From an uncultured Chitinophagaceae bacterium (lineage in GTDB: Bacteria > Bacteroidota > Bacteroidia > Chitinophagales > Chitinophagaceae), in contig CALMED010000005.1 of the NCBI GenBank assembly GCA_937862815.1, forward strand, positions 142,690 to 206,689: DNA of 64,000 bases, in the 5' to 3' direction. Both the position numbers and the translations under genes were made by a program. Positions 50,738 to 60,166 of this stretch are shown piece by piece; the first letter of the stretch is position 1, and the number at the start of each line of letters is the position of its first letter. Under the pieces are notes generated by a model. That model did not search any database. It was given only the letters and a program-made list of their open reading frames with translations, and was not told where the DNA came from.

Positions 50738-53728
50738 ATGAAACGACTACTGCTTTCGCTTTCGATCTGTCTCGGATCATTAATCAGCTATGCACAGCCC
50801 GCCAATAATCTTTGCGCCAACGCGGTTACGTTGAATTCCAATTCAACCTGTGTAACAACAGCGGGTACCCTGGCAGCTTCCACTTACACCACCATAACAA
50901 GCCCCTGCGGGGCCAGTTCCGGTAACCGCAATGATGTATGGTACCGCTTTACCGCCCAGGCAACGCAGGCAACCATTTCAGTAACAGGTGCGCTTACGGC
51001 CCCCCGCTTCCAGGTTTATACCAGTAATTGTGCCAGCCTCACGTCAGTATTCTGCAGCACCGCCGGCACAGCAGCATTTTCAGGTCTCACGCCTGGCACA
51101 ACCTATCTTTTACGTGTTTATTGTAATAATAACAGCAATAACACTTTTAATGTATGTGTACAGCACCCGGCTCCATCGCGGATGCGGGAAGTGTTTACCG
51201 ACACTGTGCTGGCCACCAATGGCGCCAACCTCAACAGCCCCTGGGAAATAACCTACGGGAGCGACAACCACCTCTGGATCACCGAATCCAAAACCTTCCT
51301 GGTGCGCCGGTTGAGTCCCACCGCTAAATACACCACTACACCACCCGCCTCCACCGTGGTACTGGATCTTACAAGCGCCACATGGCCTGTCGGTATCCGC
51401 AGAAACTATACAGTTGGCGCAACGGTTAACGGTACAGCCACACCCGACCCGCAGGGAGGACTGATGGGCCTGGCCATTCACCCCGAATTCAGCACCAATC
51501 CGTCCAAACAATTTGTATATGTAGGTTACGTACGCCAGTATCTGGGCCTCAACCAGAGTTATGCCGGTGAAACGGTAAACGGGCACTTGTTTCTGAACAA
51601 TATCGTACGTTTTACTTACAATACCGGTACGGGCCAGCTGGAAAGTCCGGTCGTGATCTGTGACACCATCCGCGGCAGTAACGACCACAACAGCGGTCGC
51701 ATGATCATTGCTCCCGTGAACGGAGTACCTTACCTGTTTTATGCGCAGGGTGATATGGGATCCGGCCAGTTTGCCAATTCCAACCGTGCCATTAAATCGC
51801 AGAACATTCAGTCGTACGAAGGTAAAATGCTTCGCTTCAACCTCGAACCTGATGCCGATGCCGACCAGGGTGCAGTGGACTACAACCAATGGATTCCCAA
51901 CGACAACCCATACAACAATGTTGCACCGGTAACCGGGCAAAGCGCTGTATACAATATCGGTCACCGTAACGTGCAGGGCTTTTCGGTGATTAATAATAAG
52001 CTTTATGCCGCCTCACACGGCCCCTTCAGCGATGACGAAGTCAACCTCCTGGAAGCAGGTAAAAACTACGGTCATCCCCTTGTGATCGGATTTGCGGCCG
52101 ATAATAATTATAACAATGTAAAAGCAGGTACCAGCACCGGTTCTCTTCCGTTGATCACAAACGAATCTGCCAATGCAGCTGGCCTGGCGAATTACGTGGA
52201 TCCCATTTATTCGTTTTTCGTCGCACCCAACGGTCCGGCCGGAACTCTGAATACCGTTCTGAATGTATATAACAGTAACCCACCCAACTCCGGCTGGTTG
52301 TCCATTGCACCTTCCGGCATGGACGGCTACACCGGTACAGCCATTCCGGGTTGGAAAAACTCGTTGATACTGGCTTCGCTGAAAAAAGGGTATATGATGC
52401 GGATTAAACCCAATGCTGCGGGTACGGGGGTAGATCCGATCGGCGGATCCGACACGTCTGCTGTATTCAATACACAGAACCGCTTCCGCGACCTGGCTAT
52501 TGATCCAGATGGGGCCAGCATCTATGCCGTGATTGACCGGAGCGGCAGTACGTCGGGTCCCACTTCCGACAATCCGGTTTCCAGTGCCTGTGCGGGTTGT
52601 ATCGTTAAGTATACCTTCCTGGGTTACGAAGCTTCCGGAGGCACCAGCAGCATTCCCAACACCATCGCCATTGACTCTGCCACCACGAACAGTTGTATAC
52701 CCGGCTCCAGCGTGGTTATCAGCACCGCCAAAGGCAATGCCAATCTCTGGGTCCCCATCACCGGACCCAACGGCGATGTAGTGGCCGAAATCAATGCCAA
52801 CGGCAATAACCTGGGAACGGTTACCACTTCATTTTTCGTAAAGACCGGCGACAGCCGCTTTTTTGGCGGTATGCCCTATATGAACCGCAACGTCACCATC
52901 ACCCCCCAGTTCCAGCCTTCGTCCAACGTGAGCATCCGCCTCTATTTCACCCGCGGCGAGTTCAACAAACTGCGGGAAGCAGACCCCACCGTTACCACCA
53001 CCAACGACCTGGCCATCCTGAAAAACAACGATAACTGCGGCAGTACCTACGGCGGCGGCACCCTTACCCAACCCGCAGTTACCGGACGGTATACCCAGGG
53101 CACTTTCGGACACGCCCTGCAGGCCAGCATCAGCAGTTTCTCCACCTTCTACATTGCCAATGCCAACTCCACCCTGCCCTTCCGCCTGATTTCGTTTACA
53201 GGCTCCGCACGGGGTGAAGCCGGCCGCCTGCAGTGGACCGTAACGGATGAAGATGCCGTAACGGCATACGAACTGGAACGCAGCTCCGATAACCGGCAGT
53301 TCAGCACCATCGCCACGCTGGAAGCAAAAGGAGTGGGCACCGACCGGTTCACCTATGCCTATAACGATGCCAAAGCGGCCCAGTTCAGCCGCGTGGTGTA
53401 CTACCGCCTGAAGGTGAAAGAACAAAACGGACAATACCGCTACTCTTCCATTGTTCGGATCAACTTCACCCCGGCCGATATATTTGTTCGCCTGGTGCCC
53501 AACCCCGTAACCGACCGCACCACCCTGCAGGTGGATGCACCGGCCGATGAACTGGCTACCATCCGGGTAATGGATCAAACCGGACGCACCGTACTGCAGA
53601 AATCCGTTACCGTGGTGAAAGGCCGCAACAACTATGAACTCGACCTGGGCAACCTGCCTTCCGGTCTCTATTACCTCGACATCAGCAGCAAATCCTTCAG
53701 CCAGAAAGAAAAACTGTTGAAACAATAA
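50738..53728 (+). CDS. Secreted PQQ-type sugar dehydrogenase-like protein with T9SS sorting domain
   Basis: 996 residues. Signal peptide ends SYAQP (about 19). Residues about 20-145 are a PPC/CUB-like domain (DVWYRFTA, YLLRVYC, FNVCVQHP), the same domain as in the two adhesin paralogs next door. About 155-640 form a glucose/sorbosone dehydrogenase-type six-bladed propeller (WEITYGSDNHLWITES, GLMGLAIHPEF, DTIRGSNDHNSGRMI with the likely catalytic His, IGHRNVQGFS). Then a beta region, an LPFRLISFTG module and a type A sorting domain (LVPNPVTDRTTLQV, LPSGLYYLDI). It should oxidise sugars at the cell surface if PQQ is available; cofactor and substrate are not proven. Confidence 0.85.
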   Translation: MKRLLLSLSICLGSLISYAQPANNLCANAVTLNSNSTCVTTAGTLAASTYTTITSPCGASSGNRNDVWYRFTAQATQATISVTGALTAPRFQVYTSNCASLTSVFCSTAGTAAFSGLTPGTTYLLRVYCNNNSNNTFNVCVQHPAPSRMREVFTDTVLATNGANLNSPWEITYGSDNHLWITESKTFLVRRLSPTAKYTTTPPASTVVLDLTSATWPVGIRRNYTVGATVNGTATPDPQGGLMGLAIHPEFSTNPSKQFVYVGYVRQYLGLNQSYAGETVNGHLFLNNIVRFTYNTGTGQLESPVVICDTIRGSNDHNSGRMIIAPVNGVPYLFYAQGDMGSGQFANSNRAIKSQNIQSYEGKMLRFNLEPDADADQGAVDYNQWIPNDNPYNNVAPVTGQSAVYNIGHRNVQGFSVINNKLYAASHGPFSDDEVNLLEAGKNYGHPLVIGFAADNNYNNVKAGTSTGSLPLITNESANAAGLANYVDPIYSFFVAPNGPAGTLNTVLNVYNSNPPNSGWLSIAPSGMDGYTGTAIPGWKNSLILASLKKGYMMRIKPNAAGTGVDPIGGSDTSAVFNTQNRFRDLAIDPDGASIYAVIDRSGSTSGPTSDNPVSSACAGCIVKYTFLGYEASGGTSSIPNTIAIDSATTNSCIPGSSVVISTAKGNANLWVPITGPNGDVVAEINANGNNLGTVTTSFFVKTGDSRFFGGMPYMNRNVTITPQFQPSSNVSIRLYFTRGEFNKLREADPTVTTTNDLAILKNNDNCGSTYGGGTLTQPAVTGRYTQGTFGHALQASISSFSTFYIANANSTLPFRLISFTGSARGEAGRLQWTVTDEDAVTAYELERSSDNRQFSTIATLEAKGVGTDRFTYAYNDAKAAQFSRVVYYRLKVKEQNGQYRYSSIVRINFTPADIFVRLVPNPVTDRTTLQVDAPADELATIRVMDQTGRTVLQKSVTVVKGRNNYELDLGNLPSGLYYLDISSKSFSQKEKLLKQ

Positions 53729-53734
53729 TCACCC

Positions 53735-53769
53735 AACAGCACCCCGGCAGCTGCCGGGGTGCTGTTTCC
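53735..53769 (+). terminator. Strong terminator after the sugar-dehydrogenase-like gene
   Basis: A perfect 16-bp inverted repeat (53735-53750 with 53751-53766, effective loop a few bases) ends in a short T tract. It lies 6 bases after the stop. Confidence 0.85.
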
Positions 53770-53783
53770 CAAAACCTGCCCAT

Positions 53784-54014
53784 ATGAAAAAATCCATCGT
53801 ACCTGCCTCCATTCTTTCCGGTGTTATGCCGGGGATCCGGTCCATACAGACAGCCGAAAACCACCTGCTCCTCCTCCGGGAAACCGGCGAAGACCTCAGC
53901 GGGAAAGTGTCGCTCCTCTACCACCTGTTCTTCGGATCCACAACCCGCGGATCCGGACAGGCAAAAGAACAGGCCGCACCAACGGAACCCGATTACTACA
54001 GCAGCTACGAATAA
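53784..54014 (+). CDS. Possible small protein of unknown function
   Basis: 76 residues starting MKKSIVPASILSG and ending in an acidic/aromatic PDYYSSYE tail. I recognise no family. A middle hydrophobic helix-like stretch (ENHLLLLRE, LLYHLFFG) is present but there is no clear signal peptide or membrane segment. Codon choice (CTC, AGC, TAC, GC-rich third positions) resembles neighbouring genes, and the stop abuts a terminator, both supporting a real gene. Against it: a strong terminator lies 15 bases upstream and no promoter element is visible between them. It could depend on read-through or be a decayed gene. Confidence 0.45.
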   Translation: MKKSIVPASILSGVMPGIRSIQTAENHLLLLRETGEDLSGKVSLLYHLFFGSTTRGSGQAKEQAAPTEPDYYSSYE

Positions 54015-54048
54015 AAAAAGGAGAGGTTACCCTCTCCTTTATCTTTTT
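54014..54048. terminator. Bidirectional terminator between the small ORF and fumC
   Basis: 10-bp perfect stem (54017-54026 with 54031-54040), 4-base loop, with A7 before and a T-rich tract after, so it can serve both convergent transcripts. Confidence 0.9.
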
Positions 54049-54061
54049 ATTGTACCATTTT

Positions 54062-55459
54062 TCAGATCTTCCCCACCATTTGCTCGGGGCGAACCCACGC
54101 ATCAAACTGCTCCGGTGTTACATACCCCAGTTTCACCGCCATTTCCTTTAACGTTGTGCCCTGCCTGTGCGCTTTCTGGGCAATTTCCGCTGCCTTGTAA
54201 TAACCGATTTTGGTGTTGAGCGCGGTTACCAGCATGAGGGAGTTGTCTACGTGTTTGCGGATATTGGCGGCAATGGGTTCAATGCCCACCGCACACTTAT
54301 CGTTAAAGCTCACACAGCCATCGCCGATCAGGCGGGCGCTGTGCAGAAAATTATAAATCATCACCGGCTTGAACACGTTCAGCTCAAAATGACCGGTGGC
54401 GCCGCCGATATTGATGGCCACATCGTTGCCCAGCACCTGGGCAGCGATCATCGTCAGCGCCTCGCACTGGGTGGGATTTACCTTGCCCGGCATGATGGAA
54501 GAGCCAGGCTCGTTATCGGGGATGAATATTTCGCCAATGCCACTCCGTGGACCACTCGACAGCATGCGGATGTCGTTGGCAATTTTCATGAGGCTTACGG
54601 CTACGGTCTTGAGCGCTCCGTGTGCTTCCACAATGGCGTCGTGGGCTGCCAGGGCTTCAAACTTGTTCTCAGCTGTACGGAAAGGCAACCCCGTTAGCTG
54701 TGCGATGTGCTTTGCCACAGCCACATCATAGCCGGGTGGTGTATTAATGCCTGTACCCACCGCCGTACCCCCAAGTGCGAGCTCGCTCAGGTGTGCCAGT
54801 GAGTTTTTAATTGCCCGGATGCCGTGATCGAGCTGCGATACATAACCGCTGAACTCCTGTCCCAGGGTAAGCGGTGTGGCATCCATGAAATGCGTACGTC
54901 CGATCTTCACCACTTTACGGAAGGCTTTGGCTTTCTTGTCGAGTGTATTCCGGAGTTTGAGGATACCGGGAATGGTGGTCTCCACCAGGATCTTGTACGC
55001 GGCAATGTGCATGGCCGTGGGAAAGGTATCGTTGCTGCTCTGGCTCTTATTCACATCGTCGTTGGGGTGGAGGTATTTCTCCTTATCGGTGAGCTTTCCG
55101 CCTGCAAGTACATGTCCCCGGTAGGCGATCACTTCGTTTACATTCATGTTGCTCTGTGTACCGCTGCCCGTCTGCCACACCACCAACGGAAACGCATCAT
55201 CCAGTTTGCCGGCCAGGATCTCTTTGCACACTTTGGCAATGAGGGCGGCTTTCTTTTTCTGCAGCACGCCCGCCTCCTGGTTGGTAAGTGCAGCAGCATG
55301 TTTGAGGTAGGCAAAAGCCCGGATGATTTCTTTGGGCATCCGGTTGATGTCCTGTGCAATTTTAAAGTTGTCGATGCTGCGCTGGGTCTGCGCTCCGTAG
55401 TAAGCCTCAAGGGGAACTCTCACCTCCCCCATCGTATCCTTTTCAATTCTGTAGTCCAT
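54062..55459 (-). CDS. fumC: Class II fumarate hydratase
   Basis: 465 residues, usual for FumC. It hydrates fumarate to L-malate in the TCA cycle and needs no Fe-S cluster. Signatures are [12 protein letters not shown], the substrate-binding [34 protein letters not shown] and the catalytic loop [11 protein letters not shown] around residue 320. A minus-strand TACCTTTG at 55488-55495 lies 29 bases before the ATG and is the probable -7 element. Monocistronic. Confidence 0.95.
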   Translation of the reverse strand: MDYRIEKDTMGEVRVPLEAYYGAQTQRSIDNFKIAQDINRMPKEIIRAFAYLKHAAALTNQEAGVLQKKKAALIAKVCKEILAGKLDDAFPLVVWQTGSGTQSNMNVNEVIAYRGHVLAGGKLTDKEKYLHPNDDVNKSQSSNDTFPTAMHIAAYKILVETTIPGILKLRNTLDKKAKAFRKVVKIGRTHFMDATPLTLGQEFSGYVSQLDHGIRAIKNSLAHLSELALGGTAVGTGINTPPGYDVAVAKHIAQLTGLPFRTAENKFEALAAHDAIVEAHGALKTVAVSLMKIANDIRMLSSGPRSGIGEIFIPDNEPGSSIMPGKVNPTQCEALTMIAAQVLGNDVAINIGGATGHFELNVFKPVMIYNFLHSARLIGDGCVSFNDKCAVGIEPIAANIRKHVDNSLMLVTALNTKIGYYKAAEIAQKAHRQGTTLKEMAVKLGYVTPEQFDAWVRPEQMVGKI

Positions 55460-55519
55460 ATGCTGATTTTGATGAATAAATGCATGGCAAAGGTAGGCCG
55501 CGGGATGTAGTCGCTGCGC

Positions 55520-56299
55520 CTATTTTCCCGAAAACTGCGGCTTCCGTTTTTCGAGAAAGGCGGCCGTTCCCTCCCGGCGGTCTTCGGTGGCGAAAGCAGC
55601 ACCGAATTCCTCCACTTCGGCAACATATCCCCGCACCGGATCTTCCATGCCGGCCTGAACTGCCCGGATGCAGCCCGCTACGGCCAGCGGCGCTTTCTCA
55701 TTGATAGTAGTCAGTAATTTCCTGGTCGTCTCCAGCAGTTGATCAGCCGGCACCACCTGGTTCACCAGCCCCCAGTGCAGGGCCTCCCGGGCATCCAGCA
55801 TCGCCCCTGTGAGCAACAACTCCAGTGCCTTTCCTTTGCCCACCAGTTGCACCAGCCGCTGCGTGCCGCCATATCCGGGTATCAAACCCAGGTTCACCTC
55901 GGGCTGACCAAAGCGGGCGTTTTCGGCCGCCACGCGGAAATGGCAACTCATGGCCAGTTCACAGCCCCCTCCCAGCGCGAAACCGTTGACGGCCGCCACG
56001 ATGGGTTTAACCGCCTGCTCGATACGGAAGAAAGTTTCCTGCCCACGGCGGGCAAGTTCCATGGCGCCTGCTTTGTCGAGGCTGTCAAATTCCGAAATAT
56101 CAGCTCCGGCCACAAACGCTTTCGCACCGGCGCCGGTAAGCAATACCGACTTTATGGCCGGGTTGGATGCCACCTCATCCAGGGCCAGGTTGAGTTCGGC
56201 AAAAACGGTTTTATTGAGGGCATTGAGCTTATCGGGACGATTGATGGTGATGGTAAAGATGCCCTCTTCCAGGTGGGTGAGCAGGGTTTCAAATGACAT
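55520..56299 (-). CDS. Enoyl-CoA hydratase/crotonase family protein
   Basis: 259 residues from ATG 56299. It should hydrate trans-2-enoyl-CoA in fatty acid or amino acid breakdown. Oxyanion-hole segments are AFVAGADISEF and NGFALGGGCELAMSCHFRVA; both catalytic Glu positions are kept (GGGCELAMS and FGQPEVNLGLIPGYGGTQRL), so true hydratase activity is likely. Chain-length preference is not readable. The frame stays open to 56392, but a hydrophobic leader there is not expected for this cytoplasmic enzyme, and a -7-like TATCTTTA lies just upstream of 56299. Confidence 0.92.
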   Translation of the reverse strand: MSFETLLTHLEEGIFTITINRPDKLNALNKTVFAELNLALDEVASNPAIKSVLLTGAGAKAFVAGADISEFDSLDKAGAMELARRGQETFFRIEQAVKPIVAAVNGFALGGGCELAMSCHFRVAAENARFGQPEVNLGLIPGYGGTQRLVQLVGKGKALELLLTGAMLDAREALHWGLVNQVVPADQLLETTRKLLTTINEKAPLAVAGCIRAVQAGMEDPVRGYVAEVEEFGAAFATEDRREGTAAFLEKRKPQFSGK

Positions 56300-56401
56300 G
56301 GCAATTTTTGGGTAAAGATACGAGGTGATGAGAACAAGGAGGAAAAGCAACCTGAAGTAAAAGAGATCTAAAAGGATGGCAGCGCAGAACAATGCCCGGA
56401 C

Positions 56402-56461
56402 AAAAAAAGACCTATAAGGTTGGCAGCGCAGCTACGCCGCCCGGCAAACCTTACAGGTCTT
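56402..56461 (-). terminator. Long hairpin terminator after the outer-membrane protein gene
   Basis: A 15-bp outer stem with one G-T mismatch (56407-56421 with 56447-56461) plus an inner GC-rich stem, followed on the minus strand by T7. The inner arm AAGG.TGGCAGCGCAG is repeated nearly exactly 44 bases away at 56372-56387. Confidence 0.8.
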
Positions 56462-56475
56462 GCTGCATAAAAAAA

Positions 56476-57138
56476 TTATTTCTTCCTCCCCCGGGGCAGA
56501 TCATAGCAGAGCGACAAGGCAAAAATCTGCGCCTCCATGCCGGCAAAGGGTTGCTGGTTATTCGACTGGTAGGAAGGATTGAAAAAGTTATTAGGGAAAT
56601 ACTGCGCTTTCAGGCCCAGGTGGTGCACCACGAAGCCGGCGAATACCGACGGCATAAACAACGGTGTCTGCTTGCCGAACCAGGTATTGCTTTTGTCTGT
56701 TTTCTTTCCGTTGAGGAAACGTTTTTCTTTGTAGTTAATGGCAAAATCGGCTTCGGCGCCCACAAATAAATAGGTTCCCTTTTCCAGGTTTCCGAATTTA
56801 AAGCCGGCCGGTACACCCAGGGTTATGACCCTTCTCTTAAAGCGCACACTGTCGTTGTCGTTGTAAATCAATCCCAGGTTGCGTCCCGAAAACCCAAAGA
56901 ATACGCCCACGTCCTCGCTGAAATCATGGTTGATGAGGGTGCTGCTGTAGAGCATCACCAGGCGGGGCATATTGGTCAGCTGGTTGCCATTCCGCGACAC
57001 ATTGCTGAAGGAAACCGTGGCCAGGTCACCGGCATCGGTTACATACCAATTAGATTTATTTTTGGAAGAAACGCTTTGAGCCGTTGTGCCGGTTGATAAT
57101 AAGAGGCCGGCCAGGATGAAAGTGATAAGTTGTTTCAT
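56476..57138 (-). CDS. Predicted secreted outer-membrane protein, function unknown
   Basis: 220 residues. A signal peptide (about 1-20, ending TTAQ) precedes a beta-rich mature part with aromatic strands (FFGFSGRNLGLIYN, GTYLFVGAEADFAINYKEK) ending in basic residues DLPRGRKK. This pattern fits a small outer-membrane barrel, but I recognise no family. A -7-like TATTTTGC is near its start on the minus strand, and a strong hairpin terminator follows the stop. It sits between crotonase and the B12 subunit with no functional link visible. Confidence 0.65.
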   Translation of the reverse strand: MKQLITFILAGLLLSTGTTAQSVSSKNKSNWYVTDAGDLATVSFSNVSRNGNQLTNMPRLVMLYSSTLINHDFSEDVGVFFGFSGRNLGLIYNDNDSVRFKRRVITLGVPAGFKFGNLEKGTYLFVGAEADFAINYKEKRFLNGKKTDKSNTWFGKQTPLFMPSVFAGFVVHHLGLKAQYFPNNFFNPSYQSNNQQPFAGMEAQIFALSLCYDLPRGRKK

Positions 57139-57187
57139 GTGGTATTTTGGAGCAAAATACTCAAAAAAAACAAACCCCGTTCCGTTA

Positions 57188-57595
57188 TCAGAAATTACGG
57201 TGAGCGGCTACCCAGTCGGCTATATAGTCAGCAATTTCGTGGGTATTGGCCCCTGGATGAAAAAGCTTCCCTGCGCCCAGGGCAGCCAGTTGCTCCATGT
57301 CTTCATCGGGAATAATGCCGCCACCGGTGAGCAAAACGTCATTCATCTTGTGCTCCTGCATCAGGGCCAGCACTTTGGGGAATATGGTCATGTGAGCGCC
57401 ACTGAGAATACTGATACCGATGGCATCCACATCTTCCTGCAGGGCCGCCTGTACCACCATCTCCGGCGTTTGCCGCAGCCCGGTGTAAATAACTTCCATC
57501 CCCGCGTCGCGTAAAGCAGTGGCAATGATTTTGGCGCCCCGGTCGTGGCCATCCAGTCCCACTTTGGCAACTAATACCCGTATTGGTCGTTTCAT
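57188..57595 (-). CDS. Cobalamin-binding subunit/domain of methylmalonyl-CoA mutase type
   Basis: 135 residues, a free-standing B12-binding domain. The DxHxxG motif is exact: Asp15, His17, Gly20 ([11 protein letters not shown]), followed by SILSGAHM and GGGIIPDED, the usual lower cobalamin site. It should bind adenosylcobalamin base-off/His-on and work with a separate catalytic subunit of an acyl-CoA mutase; that subunit is not in the window. The epimerase gene at 26515 acts in the same pathway. A -7-like TATTTTAG at 57612-57619 (minus) probably drives it, divergent from the aldo/keto reductase. Confidence 0.9.
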   Translation of the reverse strand: MKRPIRVLVAKVGLDGHDRGAKIIATALRDAGMEVIYTGLRQTPEMVVQAALQEDVDAIGISILSGAHMTIFPKVLALMQEHKMNDVLLTGGGIIPDEDMEQLAALGAGKLFHPGANTHEIADYIADWVAAHRNF

Positions 57596-57653
57596 GGCAT
57601 AAATTGATGCGCTAAAATACAGCCTTTCGGGAAACCGCTTCGTAACTTAGATC

Positions 57654-58643
57654 ATGCGCTACCGGAAATTTGGTCATACAGATCTGCACGTAAGCGAAAT
57701 CGGTTTCGGTGCCTGGGCCATCGGGGGCGATGCCGTGGTGGGAACGACGCCCATCGGCTGGGGTAAGACCGATGATGCCACGTCCCGGGCTGCCATTCAT
57801 GCGGCACTGGACGCGGGGATCAATTTTTTTGATACGGCCGACATCTACGGGCTGGGACACTCCGAAGCGCTGCTGGGTGAAACCATTGGCCTGCGGAGCG
57901 ATGTGATCATTGCCACCAAGGTGGGTAACGTGGCCCGCGACAACCGGTTTACGGTTGATTACAGCGCTGCTCATATCGTAAGCGCCTGCGAAACCTCCCT
58001 GCGGCGTCTGCGGCGCGATACGATTGACTACTACCAGTTGCACACCGCCCGGTTTCCCCACCTGCAGGAAGGCAGTTGCATCGAAGCCATGGAACAGCTG
58101 CAACGGCAGGGGAAAATCCGGTACTGGGGACTTTCCCTCAACACGTTTGAACCGGAAGCCGATGCCGGTTTTCTGATGAACCAACAAAAAGGGAATGGTT
58201 TCCAACTGGTACTGAACCTCATCAACCAGGCGGCCCTGCCCCTGCTGCGGCGGGCAGCCCGCCAGGGTTACGGCATCATTGCCCGCATGCCGTTGCAGTT
58301 TGGATTACTTACGGGAAAATTTGACAAAGAAGCCCGGTTTGAAGCTGCCGATCACCGCAAAAGACGGCTCACGCCGGAAGTGCTGGCCGCAGCGGCCGAA
58401 GCAACGGCACCTTTGTGGCAACTGTGTGAAAAATATAATTGTACCCGCACCCAACTGGCACTCAGTTATGTATGCAGTTATGAAGAAGTGTCGGTGGTGA
58501 TTCCCGGTATCCGCACACCGGAACAGGTAGCGGCCAATACCAGCGGTTTGTTTCAGCTGGAAGCGACGGACAGGGAATGGATCGAATCGCTGGGAAGCAC
58601 TGCTTTCATTCCCCTGATGCAACTGATACGGGAGCAGGGTTAA
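57654..58643 (+). CDS. Aldo/keto reductase
   Basis: 329 residues. NADPH-dependent TIM-barrel oxidoreductase of the AKR family. The catalytic set is visible: Asp and Tyr in FDTADIYGLGHSE, Lys in IIATKVGN, and His in DYYQLHT. The C-terminal VVIPGIRTPEQVAANT is the usual cofactor-binding region. The physiological carbonyl substrate is unknown. The last 4 bases overlap the end of gltX on the other strand. Confidence 0.92.
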   Translation: MRYRKFGHTDLHVSEIGFGAWAIGGDAVVGTTPIGWGKTDDATSRAAIHAALDAGINFFDTADIYGLGHSEALLGETIGLRSDVIIATKVGNVARDNRFTVDYSAAHIVSACETSLRRLRRDTIDYYQLHTARFPHLQEGSCIEAMEQLQRQGKIRYWGLSLNTFEPEADAGFLMNQQKGNGFQLVLNLINQAALPLLRRAARQGYGIIARMPLQFGLLTGKFDKEARFEAADHRKRRLTPEVLAAAAEATAPLWQLCEKYNCTRTQLALSYVCSYEEVSVVIPGIRTPEQVAANTSGLFQLEATDREWIESLGSTAFIPLMQLIREQG

Positions 58644-60154
58644 AGTAACGTAATAGCCTTTTCGATGCGGCGGATCACGGCATCGCGGCCAATGCAGGCG
58701 GCAATCTGGAACACACCCGGACCAAACTTCCCCCCCACCAGCATAATGCGCAGCGGCAACTGCAGTTCGCCGGGTTTGATCTGTTTTTCAGCGGCAAGAT
58801 CTTTGAACAACTGTTCTATGGCAGCCAGGTCCCACAAAGCAAGTTCCTGCAGCCCCGTACAGAATGCCGTAAAGAAAGCCGTTTTCTCCGGCGTCCACTT
58901 CGGCCGTATCGCATCTGTATCGGGTGTTTCCGGATCGCGGTAGAAAAATGCTGCCTGCTCCACAAAATCGGGCAGCAGGGTGCAGCGCTCTTTCACCAGG
59001 CCCACCACCACGCGGAGATACGTGTCGTCCAGGGCATCCAACCCGGCCTGCTGCAGCAAGGGGGCAACCAGTGCGGTCAGTTCTGCATCGGGCAGACGCT
59101 TGATCCATTCGTGGTTGAACCAGCGGGCTTTTTCAAAATCAAACCGGGCGCCACCCTTGTGTACCCGCTCCATATCAAAAGCCGCCACCAGCTCTTCCGT
59201 ACTGAACAGTTCCTGTTCCGTTCCGTTGTTCCATCCCAGCAAGGCCAGCAGATTGATGAAGGCTTCGGGCAAAAACCCCCGTTCCCGGAAACCTTCTGTG
59301 ATGGTGCCGGTAAGCGGGTCAGTCCAGTTCATGGCATATACCGGGAAACCGTATTTCGCTCCGTCGCGCTTGCTGAGCTTTCCGCCTGGTCCCAGGATCA
59401 GCGGCAGGTGCGCCCAGCGGGGCATTTCCTGCTCCCAGCCCAGGTACTTCCACAGCAGCAGGTGTACCGGCGCGCTGGGCAACCATTCCTCACCGCGGAA
59501 GGCGTGGGTGATCTGCATGAGATAATCATCCACCACCACCGCAAGGTGATAGGTGGGCATTCCATCCGCTTTCAGCAGCACTTTATCGTCCACCAGGCCG
59601 GTTTCATAGCGGATCTCCCCGCGGATCATGTCGTCAAAGGAAACCACATCGTTCTCCGGCATTTTGATCCGTATTACATAGGGTGTGCCCTGTTCCAGCA
59701 GGGAGCGGACCTCCGCATCGGTCATCGTAAGACTGTTCCGCATCTTCTTCCGCAGGGTGTGATCATACTGCGGTGTGGGATTGCTCTCTGTTTTGTTTGC
59801 CTGCCGCATGGCATCCAGCTCTTCGGGCGTATCAAAGGCGTAGTAGGCATACCCGTTGGCCACCAGCTGCTGGGCGTACTTCCGGTACAGGTCTTTCCGC
59901 TCGCTCTGGCGGTAGGGACCGTAGCCGCCACCATGAACCGGACTCTCATCCGGCTCCAGGCCACACCAGCGCAGGCAATCGTAGATGTACTGCTCCGCCC
60001 CTTCCACATAACGGCTCTGATCGGTATCTTCAATACGTAACACAAAGACCCCACCGTGGTGACGGGCAAACAGGTAGTTGTATAATACCGTACGCACGCC
60101 GCCCAGGTGGAGGCCACCGGTGGGACTGGGTGCAAATCGAACACGTACACTCAT
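58640..60154 (-). CDS. gltX: Glutamyl-tRNA synthetase
   Basis: 504 residues. Class I synthetase charging tRNA-Glu. The HIGH motif is HLGG (16-19) within FAPSPTGGLHLGGVRT, and the KMSKS motif is KLSKRDGAKYGFPV near residue 245, followed by the C-terminal anticodon-binding helical domain. One copy is visible; no gatCAB nearby. A TATCTTTG element ends 4 bases before the ATG, so the transcript is probably leaderless. Confidence 0.96.
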   Translation of the reverse strand: MSVRVRFAPSPTGGLHLGGVRTVLYNYLFARHHGGVFVLRIEDTDQSRYVEGAEQYIYDCLRWCGLEPDESPVHGGGYGPYRQSERKDLYRKYAQQLVANGYAYYAFDTPEELDAMRQANKTESNPTPQYDHTLRKKMRNSLTMTDAEVRSLLEQGTPYVIRIKMPENDVVSFDDMIRGEIRYETGLVDDKVLLKADGMPTYHLAVVVDDYLMQITHAFRGEEWLPSAPVHLLLWKYLGWEQEMPRWAHLPLILGPGGKLSKRDGAKYGFPVYAMNWTDPLTGTITEGFRERGFLPEAFINLLALLGWNNGTEQELFSTEELVAAFDMERVHKGGARFDFEKARWFNHEWIKRLPDAELTALVAPLLQQAGLDALDDTYLRVVVGLVKERCTLLPDFVEQAAFFYRDPETPDTDAIRPKWTPEKTAFFTAFCTGLQELALWDLAAIEQLFKDLAAEKQIKPGELQLPLRIMLVGGKFGPGVFQIAACIGRDAVIRRIEKAITLL

Positions 60155-60158
60155 GCGG

Positions 60159-60166
60159 CAAAGATA
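60159..60166 (-). promoter_or_regulatory. -7 element of gltX
   Basis: Minus-strand TATCTTTG, then 4 bases, then ATG at 60154. -33 box not clear. Confidence 0.6.
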
